NCBI GenBank assembly: GCA_027451565.1
Contig: DAIDJC010000048.1
Coordinates: 1-14,415 of the forward strand
Source: Limisphaerales bacterium
Lineage (GTDB): Bacteria > Verrucomicrobiota > Verrucomicrobiia > Limisphaerales > UBA11358
Direction of reading: 5' to 3'
Length of the DNA stretch: 14,415 bases
Part shown: positions 7,731 through 13,331 of the stretch, piece by piece
Position numbering within the stretch: position 1 is the stretch's first letter
Layout: each line of letters begins with the position of its first letter
Translations under genes and position numbers: made by a program
Notes under the pieces: generated by a model
What the model was told of the DNA's origin: nothing
Seen by the model: only the letters and a program-made list of their open reading frames with translations
Database searches by the model: none

Positions 7731-8644
7731 GACCGGACTTCAATGGATTCCTCGCGAATCTCGCTTTTTCGCAACGCGGATTTTCTTCCGCCCATGGCCG
7801 ACCGCGGCTTGTTCAGGTCCTCAGGCTCCACGTCTGGCAAAACCAATTTTCGTGACAGTGAGGTCCGGCCGCGGCGGTTGGAATCCAGCAGGTAGCCGGT
7901 CACTGCCTTGCGAAGTTGTTTAAAGCGCGGGTCGTGATTCAAAGCTTTTCGATCCCGCGGCCGTTCAATATCCACCCTGACCTCCGGCCCGAGCGTGGCC
8001 CGTGGACCCGCGCTGAGGGGAATGATCCTATCGGCAAGCAGGATTCCTTCATCCACGTCATTGGTGATGAGAACCACGGTTTTGCGGGATTCAGCCCAAA
8101 TACGTTCAATTTCATCCTGCAAAGTGGCGCGGGTAAGGGCATCCAGGGCGCTCAAGGGTTCATCCAGCAAAAGAATTCGCGGATCCATGGCCAGCGCGCG
8201 GGCCACACTCACCCTCTGGCGCATGCCGCCAGACAATTCCCGGGGTCGCTTGTGGCGCGCGTGGGTGAGGTTCACCATGGCAACAAACCTTTCCACATGG
8301 TCGCGCTTCTGAATGGATGTCCAATCCGGATGCACCTGATCCACCGCCAGCCGGATGTTGCCCTCGACGGTCATCCACGGCAGGAGCGAGTAATTTTGAA
8401 ACACAATTGCCCGGTCCGGTGACGGTTCGCGGATGGCCTCGCCCCTTAGTTTGATCCATCCCGAATCCGGGGCCTGCAAACCGGCGATCAGGGACATCAG
8501 GGTGGTTTTTCCGGCGCCTGAAAACCCGACAATGGCAACAAACTCCCCCTCGTAAATGGAGAGGTTGATGTCGTGAAGGACTTCGACACGGTTATGGCCG
8601 CTGCCATAGCCCTTGCAGACGCCGTTTAACTGGAGATAGGCCAT
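7727..8644 (-). CDS. nrtC: Nitrate ABC transporter ATP-binding protein (NrtC type, short, Asn in H-loop)
   Basis: A 305-residue cytoplasmic ATPase, the second nucleotide-binding subunit of the importer. Walker A GFSGAGKTT (40-48), Q-loop Gln83, signature LSGGMRQR (137-144) and Walker B ILLLDEP (157-163) are intact. The H-loop reads LITNDVDEG, with Asn195 where His is normal, so the site that depends on this residue may be slow or regulatory. Cyanobacterial NrtC is roughly twice as long because of a C-terminal domain resembling NrtA. Here that domain is absent, and the protein ends in a basic, low-complexity tail (about 255-305, rich in Arg, Ser and Lys). A free-standing cytoplasmic NrtA-like protein is the first gene of the same operon. 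The start lies 3 bases after the nrtB stop. Assignment to NrtC rather than a generic SsuB/TauB relies on the neighbours and on the IIPLSAGPRATLG segment. Confidence 0.86.
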   Translation of the reverse strand: MAYLQLNGVCKGYGSGHNRVEVLHDINLSIYEGEFVAIVGFSGAGKTTLMSLIAGLQAPDSGWIKLRGEAIREPSPDRAIVFQNYSLLPWMTVEGNIRLAVDQVHPDWTSIQKRDHVERFVAMVNLTHARHKRPRELSGGMRQRVSVARALAMDPRILLLDEPLSALDALTRATLQDEIERIWAESRKTVVLITNDVDEGILLADRIIPLSAGPRATLGPEVRVDIERPRDRKALNHDPRFKQLRKAVTGYLLDSNRRGRTSLSRKLVLPDVEPEDLNKPRSAMGGRKSALRKSEIREESIEVRS

Positions 8645-8647
8645 GGC

Positions 8648-9664
8648 TTAACGGACCCCTTCCTTGTCGTAACTCACTGCGCGCTGGAGGACCATCATGA
8701 CCCGGTCCAGGAGAAAACCGATGATGCCGATGGTAAACACGGCCACCATGATTTGCGCGAGGGTGTCGCTGCTTCCGTTTTGGAACATGTCCCAGACGAA
8801 TTTTCCAAGGCCCGGGTTTTGGGCGAGCATTTCCGCCGCAATCAACACCATCCAGCCCACCGCCAGGGAAAGGCGCAAGCCGGTGAAAATGAGCGGCAGG
8901 GCCGAGGGGATGACGATGTGGAAGACTTTTTTGCGCCAGCCCAGGCGCAGAACCCGGGCCACGTTCAGGTAATCATTGTCCACCTGCGAAACGCCCAGGG
9001 AGGTGTTGATCAACGCAGGCCACAGGGAACACAAGGCCACGGTGAAGGCGGAGCTGATGAACGACTTTTCAAACATGGGGTCGGGAGGATTGTAGAGGGC
9101 GCTGACCATGATCATGACAATGGGAAGCCAGGCGAGGGGTGAAACGGGCTTGAACAACTGAATAAACGGACTCATGGCATTGTTCACAATCCTGCTTAAC
9201 CCGCACAGAATGCCGAGCGGCACGGCGATGATTGAGGCAATGAGAAAGCCCGCAAACACGGTCTCCAGACTGGTAAAAATCTGGTCCACATACGTGGGCG
9301 GGCCGGAATATTTGCGCACGCGCCATTTTTCACCGGGATGCGCGGCGAGGAATTCACGCATGCGCTGCGCCTGCTTGGTTTCAAACGCCGCCCGGGCAGC
9401 GCGGTCATCCTTGTACTCCTGCCAAAGCGCCCCGGCCTGTTTCCAGACAGCCCCGGGTCCCGGCACGGAGCCAAAACTCACCTTCACGTGATCCGCAGTC
9501 CAACTCCAAGCCGCCAAAAACAGTAGAAATGATAAAATGGGAACGCCGATGTCTGAAAAAATCTGGCGCCATTGTTCATTGGGTTCATCCCCTTTGATCA
9601 GCCTCAGGAATGGAATAAACCATTCCAAACCGAAATGTTCACAAGTTTGAATGAGTGCAGTCAT
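8648..9664 (-). CDS. nrtB: Nitrate ABC transporter permease
   Basis: A 338-residue inner-membrane subunit of the BPD_transp_1 family that forms the translocation path. Hydrophobic segments lie near residues 39-56, 131-153, 168-188, 205-222, 254-280 and 303-326. The EAA loop that contacts the ATPases is visible as NVARVLRLGWRKKVFHIVIPSALP (about 232-255), followed by TGLRLSLAVGWMVLIAAEM, a strong match to NrtB/SsuC-type permeases. Between the first two segments is a hydrophilic stretch (about 57-130, with many Lys, Arg, Glu and Gln), longer than a minimal SsuC permease would need and probably exposed. One permease gene with two different ATPase genes implies an NrtB dimer over an NrtC-NrtD pair. 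The start is 20 bases past the nrtA stop, and the stop is 3 bases before nrtC. Confidence 0.9.
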   Translation of the reverse strand: MTALIQTCEHFGLEWFIPFLRLIKGDEPNEQWRQIFSDIGVPILSFLLFLAAWSWTADHVKVSFGSVPGPGAVWKQAGALWQEYKDDRAARAAFETKQAQRMREFLAAHPGEKWRVRKYSGPPTYVDQIFTSLETVFAGFLIASIIAVPLGILCGLSRIVNNAMSPFIQLFKPVSPLAWLPIVMIMVSALYNPPDPMFEKSFISSAFTVALCSLWPALINTSLGVSQVDNDYLNVARVLRLGWRKKVFHIVIPSALPLIFTGLRLSLAVGWMVLIAAEMLAQNPGLGKFVWDMFQNGSSDTLAQIMVAVFTIGIIGFLLDRVMMVLQRAVSYDKEGVR

Positions 9665-9683
9665 TTTTTAATAAGGGGAGGGT

Positions 9684-11012
9684 TCAATCCTTAAGTCCCA
9701 TGGCAAAACTGCGGAGGTAGGCATTGGGTTGATGGCCATCGTACATCACTCCATCTATGAAATTGGTTGTGGGGGGCTTAAACCCGTCGGTGCCGGGAAT
9801 ATCATCGGGGCTGAGGACCCCCTGCTTGAGCAGCGCGCGGGCGGCCTCCAGGTATATGTCGGGACGGTAAACCTTCGCCACCGTGCGGGCATACCATGCA
9901 TCATCATGAGGTGATGAAATCTGGCCCCACCGGCGCATCTGGGTTAAAAACCAGATGCCATCGCTGTAGTATGGGTAGGTGGCATGATATCGAAAAAACA
10001 CATTGAAATCCGGAAGGCTGCGTACATCCCCGGGCATGTATTCCCATGTCCCGGTCATGGAGTTGGCGATGACATTTTCATCGGCCCCCACATATTCGGG
10101 GCGTGCGAGCAGGTGACAGGCTTCGCGGCGGTTTTGCGGGCTGGCATCCAGCCATTGCGCCGCGCGGATCAAAGCTTTGATCAATGCGACATGGGTTTTC
10201 GGGTACTGGGCGGCCCAGGCGGCGGTCACCCCGAACACTTTTTCAGGATTGTTCCTCCAGATTTCATAATCCGTGACCACACTCACCCCGATGCCCTCCA
10301 ACACGGCCTTCTGATTCCACGGTTCGCCCACGCAATAACCCTGAATGGTGCCCTGTGCCATGGTCGCCGGCATTTGAGGCGGAGGAGTGACCGACAGCAA
10401 AACGTCCCCGCCGGATGTTCCAGTGGTGTTTGCCGGAGTGTAAAAGCCCGGATTGATGCCCCCTGAAGCCAGCCAATATCGGAGGTAATAGTTATGAGTG
10501 GAGACGGGAAAAACCATGGCCAGCTTCAAGGGGTCGCCATCCTCCTTGTGCTGCTGGACAATGTCTTTGAGAAACTCTGCCTGTATAGGCCGCTTGACCG
10601 GGCTTTTACCAAGTTCGGGATGCGCAGTCAGCATCTGCTGCCATAAATCCTTTGAAACAGTGATGGCGTTGCCATTTAAATCCATGCTAAACGCTGTCAC
10701 GAGGTCTGCCTTGGCTCCAAAACCTATGGCGGCCGCCAGGGGCTGACCCGCCAGCATTTGCGCTCCATCCAACTCCCCTGAGACCACCCGGTCCACGAGG
10801 ATTTTCCAATTGGCTTGAGGCTCCAACGTCACATCCAGCCCCTCCTGATCAAAAAAACCTTTTTCCTTGGCTATCACCAGGGGGGCGCAATCGGTGAGTT
10901 TGATGAAACCCAGGGTCAACTCCGGTTTCTCCACGTCCTGAGCATTGGAAACCGCGTCTGACAGGACCCAGGAAATCAAACTGAGCGCGAGCAAAAACCT
11001 GCCCCAAACCAT
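9684..11012 (-). CDS. nrtA: Nitrate ABC transporter substrate-binding protein (exported)
   Basis: Periplasmic or lipid-anchored binding protein of the CmpA/NrtA family that hands nitrate to NrtB. From the chosen ATG at 11012 the protein is 442 residues, the usual NrtA length. It opens with a Sec-like signal, MVWGRFLLALSLISWVLSDAVSNAQ, with likely cleavage after the Ala of SNA. I see no lipobox Cys. Family segments follow: LTDCAPLVIAKEKGFF, GELDGAQMLAGQPLAAAIG, LNGNAITVSKDLW, HNYYLRYWLASGGI and YCVGEPWN. The frame stays open upstream. An ATG at 11138 adds 42 residues and one at 11177 overlaps the preceding stop by 8 bases, while the full open frame reaches 11243. None has a clear Shine-Dalgarno, so the start is uncertain and was chosen on the signal peptide. 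It is paralogous to the unexported protein encoded just before it. Confidence 0.88.
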   Translation of the reverse strand: MVWGRFLLALSLISWVLSDAVSNAQDVEKPELTLGFIKLTDCAPLVIAKEKGFFDQEGLDVTLEPQANWKILVDRVVSGELDGAQMLAGQPLAAAIGFGAKADLVTAFSMDLNGNAITVSKDLWQQMLTAHPELGKSPVKRPIQAEFLKDIVQQHKEDGDPLKLAMVFPVSTHNYYLRYWLASGGINPGFYTPANTTGTSGGDVLLSVTPPPQMPATMAQGTIQGYCVGEPWNQKAVLEGIGVSVVTDYEIWRNNPEKVFGVTAAWAAQYPKTHVALIKALIRAAQWLDASPQNRREACHLLARPEYVGADENVIANSMTGTWEYMPGDVRSLPDFNVFFRYHATYPYYSDGIWFLTQMRRWGQISSPHDDAWYARTVAKVYRPDIYLEAARALLKQGVLSPDDIPGTDGFKPPTTNFIDGVMYDGHQPNAYLRSFAMGLKD

Positions 11013-11033
11013 GACTGCTTTGCAGGAACGGCC

Positions 11034-11073
11034 TGCCCGGACGGGCAAAACGGAAAGCCCCGGGCATTTTTTT
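11034..11073 (+). terminator. Terminator-like hairpin with T-run, antisense to the operon
   Basis: On the plus strand TGCCCGG (11034-11040) pairs with CCGGGCA (11060-11066), directly followed by seven T (11067-11073). This is the shape of an intrinsic terminator, although the loop is long (19 bases). A shorter alternative helix, GCCC with GGGC, can form inside it. It faces against the operon and sits in the segment before the preferred nrtA start. No plus-strand gene reaches it, so if real it would stop antisense transcription. Chance is a fair alternative. Confidence 0.3.
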
Positions 11074-11169
11074 GAGAGCAGGCAGGGATTTGCGGGGAAA
11101 GTTTGATCCAATAGATTGCCGTGAATGGGGGTTTTCATTTTGAAAAAGGGTTTGGCGGGCCGTGGGGGG

Positions 11170-12303
11170 TTATGCATTCGACAAGGCGGGCGAAGTCTTG
11201 CGGGAGATTGGACCCGGGGTGGCTTCCTCCACGCCCCCGGCAACCGGTAGCGCGGAAGTGGAGTGCAGGGCCTTGTTGAAAAGATCCGCCCGGTAAACGC
11301 GCCTGCATAATTCGAAACTCATCATCGCCGGGTCCAGGCAGATGCCGCTGCTGCGCACGAGGTCAAAAAGCCACGCCGCTTTTTCCGGTGAAGGTTCGTT
11401 CGCCTTGGGACCATGGAACATGATAAAACCGGGAAAATTCCTGAATCCAGCGGGGCCAGTATCCAAGAGGCCCCCCAAGCCGCGGACCAGGGTATCCGCA
11501 TCCACGCCAATATAACTTGGGCGGGACAAAACCTCCGCCACTGCCCGGTGATTGGCGGGGTTCTGGCAAAAGGCGCATGCCTCAACCAAGGCCCGAACCA
11601 GTGCCAGGAGTTCTGGCTCGCGACGCGCGGCAAACTCATTGCGCACCATCAACACCTTTTCCGGATGATGAGAATCCAACTCCCTGCTGGTGGCGGCAAT
11701 CCAGCCCACGCCAGCTTCCACAGCCACGGAATTCCAGGGTTCACCCGAGCAAAAGCCATCCAAATTGCCCGCCTTTAAATTGGCGGCCAACTGGGGGGGA
11801 GGCACTGTCACGATGCGCACGTCGCGTTCCGGGTCAATGCCATGGCGTCCGAGCCATTTGCGCAAAAGTTGGCGGTGTGAGGAAAAGGGGAAGACCGACC
11901 CGAAAGTGAGAAGGCCGTTCCTGCGTGAAGAGCGGATGTGTTCGCGCAGTGATTCGCCATCACGCACTTTCCTGTCCCACAAATCTTTTGACAGTGTGAT
12001 GGCATTTCCATTCAGGCTCATCACCAGGACGGTGCAGCAATCCACGGCGATGGATCCCAGGCCGAGCGAGGCCGTCAGGGGCATTGCAGCCAGGGCATGA
12101 CTGGCTTCCAACTCCCCGTAAACCATTTTGTCCCGCACCGTGGCCCACCCCAATTCCCGGCTCAGGCGGACCTTTAAACCATGCCGCGCATAAAGTCCCA
12201 GCTCAAGGGCCATGACCACCGGGGCACAATCCGTGAGCGGCACAAACCCCAGGCGCAGATCGCCGGATTCAGGCCCGGTATTTTTCTGGATTTTTTTATT
12301 CAT
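11170..12303 (-). CDS. Cytoplasmic NrtA/CmpA-family protein, NasS-like nitrate sensor candidate
   Basis: A 377-residue relative of NrtA with no signal peptide. It begins MNKKIQKNTGPESGDLRLGF and is already in the first strand of the binding fold at about residue 17. Shared family segments are PLTDCAPVVMALELGLY, GELEASHALAAMPLTASLGLG, LNGNAITLSKDLWD, SSHRQLLRKWLGRHGID and FCSGEPWN. Known unexported members include NasS, which binds nitrate and controls the ANTAR antiterminator NasT, and the C-terminal domain of cyanobacterial NrtC. Either fits: NrtC here lacks that domain, but no NasT gene is visible. A LysR-type gene is divergent from it instead. As first gene of the operon it is well placed to report intracellular nitrate. 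I chose the ATG at 12303; a TTG two codons upstream (12309) is possible. No strong Shine-Dalgarno is visible. The last 30 or so residues are a Pro/Ser/Ala-rich tail. Confidence 0.75.
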   Translation of the reverse strand: MNKKIQKNTGPESGDLRLGFVPLTDCAPVVMALELGLYARHGLKVRLSRELGWATVRDKMVYGELEASHALAAMPLTASLGLGSIAVDCCTVLVMSLNGNAITLSKDLWDRKVRDGESLREHIRSSRRNGLLTFGSVFPFSSHRQLLRKWLGRHGIDPERDVRIVTVPPPQLAANLKAGNLDGFCSGEPWNSVAVEAGVGWIAATSRELDSHHPEKVLMVRNEFAARREPELLALVRALVEACAFCQNPANHRAVAEVLSRPSYIGVDADTLVRGLGGLLDTGPAGFRNFPGFIMFHGPKANEPSPEKAAWLFDLVRSSGICLDPAMMSFELCRRVYRADLFNKALHSTSALPVAGGVEEATPGPISRKTSPALSNA

Positions 12304-12346
12304 CGCCAATCACACAAAGACAATTCATGCCCACAGCCCGCCACAT

Positions 12347-12365
12347 GCCATTTCTGGCAAATGGC
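12347..12365. promoter_or_regulatory. Perfect 7-base inverted repeat, candidate operator
   Basis: GCCATTT and AAATGGC are exact inverted arms around a 5-base spacer (CTGGC). It lies mid-way in the divergent region, 44 bases from the operon's first ATG. It does not contain a T-N11-A LysR box, so it may bind a different dimeric regulator. In the operon's RNA it would fold as a 7-pair hairpin with a 5-base loop. Confidence 0.45.
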
Positions 12366-12366
12366 C

Positions 12367-12385
12367 CAATGAATGCTTGGAATTG
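12367..12385. promoter_or_regulatory. Candidate LysR-type box (T-N11-A)
   Basis: CAAT, 11 bases, then ATTG form an exact inverted repeat whose inner bases are the T-N11-A signature of LysR-type recognition sites (T at 12370, A at 12382). It lies 32 bases before the LysR-type start codon and 64 bases before the NasS-like start, a fitting position for autoregulation and for activation of the operon. The T-N11-A pattern is short and arises often by chance. Confidence 0.45.
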
Positions 12386-12399
12386 TTTGCATGAAGTGG

Positions 12400-12414
12400 A
12401 TGAAAGGTTTTCAT
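12400..12414 (+). promoter_or_regulatory. Palindrome covering the ribosome-binding site of the LysR-type gene
   Basis: ATGAAA-GGT-TTTCAT is an exact 6-base inverted repeat two bases before the LysR-type ATG at 12417. Its left arm and loop contain the AAAGG Shine-Dalgarno, 9 bases from the start codon. It could be an operator or an RNA hairpin that limits translation. The stem is short and AT-rich with a 3-base loop, so an RNA role would be weak. Confidence 0.4.
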
Positions 12415-12416
12415 AT

Positions 12417-13331
12417 ATGCGCGAACCCATAGACAGCAGGCGGCTGCAACAGTTTTCCGTGCTGGCACGCACGGGCAGCTTTACACAGACAGCCCGTGAG
12501 TTGCATTTGACGCAATCGGGCATCAGCCATTCCATGAAGGCCCTGGAACGTGAAGCGGGCTGTAGACTTTTGGACAAGCTGGGCAAAAAAGTTGTGCTGA
12601 CCCAGGCGGGGGAGCAGTTGTTGCAGCATGCCGGAAAAATTCTTGCCGAAATGGAGGCGGCACACTCGTCCCTGGGAGCCTTGGGCAAATGGGGCCGTGG
12701 CCGGTTGCGATTGGGGGCCAGCACCACCGCCTGCCAGCATATCATTCCGCCGGTGTTGAGGGAATTCAAGGAGAGTTTCCCGGAACACGCCATCACCCTT
12801 GAACCGGGCGACACTCCCCAACTGGTCACCGCACTGCTCCGGCATCGCATTGACCTGGCGCTGACCTTGGAGGCGGATCACGAACCACAACTGGAATTTC
12901 ACCCGCTATTCACGGATGAACTGCATTTCATTGTTTCACCATTGCATCCCTGGGCGCGGTCAGGACGGGTGAAGCACGAGGAAATTCCCGCTCAAAACTA
13001 TATTCTATACAGCAAGAACAGCATCACCTTCCGGTTGATTGAGGATTATTTCCGGCGGGAGGACATGGTTTTGAACACCGTCATTGAGGTGGGCAGCATG
13101 GAAGCCACCAAGGAACTGGCCAAACTGGGGCTTGGCATCAGCATCCTGGCCCCCTGGGTCTGCCGCAGGGAAATCGAAGACGGCGCGCTGGTGGCATTGC
13201 CCCTGGGCCGGAAAAAGCTGGTTCGGCATTGGGGCATCCTCCACTGGCGCAACCGCCGGCTGAATCTTGCCGAGGAGACCTTCATAGGCCTTTGCAAATC
13301 CGTCTCGGAGAATTTCCGTCGCCCGTCATGA
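12417..13331 (+). CDS. LysR-type transcriptional regulator, likely controller of the nitrate operon
   Basis: A 304-residue DNA-binding regulator. Residues 5-64 form the LysR winged helix-turn-helix, reading RRLQQFSVLARTGSFTQTAR, then LHLTQSGISHSMKALEREAG and LLDKLGKKVVLTQAGE. A linker helix follows (about 65-90), then a periplasmic-binding-like effector domain (about 93-296) starting RGRLRLGAS and containing HHR-poor but typical segments such as LRHRIDLALTLE and GLGISILAPWV. The ATG at 12417 gives standard family length, places the helix-turn-helix at the N-terminus and has AAAGG 9 bases upstream. The frame is open upstream to 12327 with two earlier ATGs, but those additions look non-conserved. 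Divergence from the nitrate operon parallels NtcB of cyanobacteria, a nitrite-responsive LysR activator of nitrate genes; orthology is not shown. The effector could be nitrate, nitrite or a nitrogen metabolite. The stop overlaps the convergent hydrolase stop. Confidence 0.87.
   Translation: MREPIDSRRLQQFSVLARTGSFTQTARELHLTQSGISHSMKALEREAGCRLLDKLGKKVVLTQAGEQLLQHAGKILAEMEAAHSSLGALGKWGRGRLRLGASTTACQHIIPPVLREFKESFPEHAITLEPGDTPQLVTALLRHRIDLALTLEADHEPQLEFHPLFTDELHFIVSPLHPWARSGRVKHEEIPAQNYILYSKNSITFRLIEDYFRREDMVLNTVIEVGSMEATKELAKLGLGISILAPWVCRREIEDGALVALPLGRKKLVRHWGILHWRNRRLNLAEETFIGLCKSVSENFRRPS

Larger units (their letters stand above)
12304..12416. promoter_or_regulatory. Divergent promoter/operator region of the nitrate operon and LysR gene
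   Basis: The 113 bases between the start codons of the NasS-like gene (minus) and the LysR-type gene (plus) must hold both promoters. They contain three short inverted repeats (12347-12365, 12367-12385, 12400-12414) and a wider pair, TTCATGC at 12324-12330 with GCATGAA at 12389-12395. No convincing sigma-70 -35/-10 pair stands out in either direction. A LysR regulator binding its own divergent promoter is the common arrangement in this family. Confidence 0.7.

Noticed and set aside
7143..7895. Plus-strand open frame of 250 codons
   Set aside because: Antisense across nrtD and the end of nrtC; His/Gln-rich shadow with no domain.
12304..12416. NasT-type (ANTAR) two-hairpin leader upstream of the operon
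   Set aside because: Only one clear hairpin is seen on the operon strand, its loop is 5 bases rather than 6, and the A1/G4 loop pattern is absent.
12327..12416. Longer LysR-type protein starting at 12327 or 12369
   Set aside because: The additional residues do not resemble the family N-terminus, and the ATG at 12417 has the best-placed Shine-Dalgarno and gives normal length.
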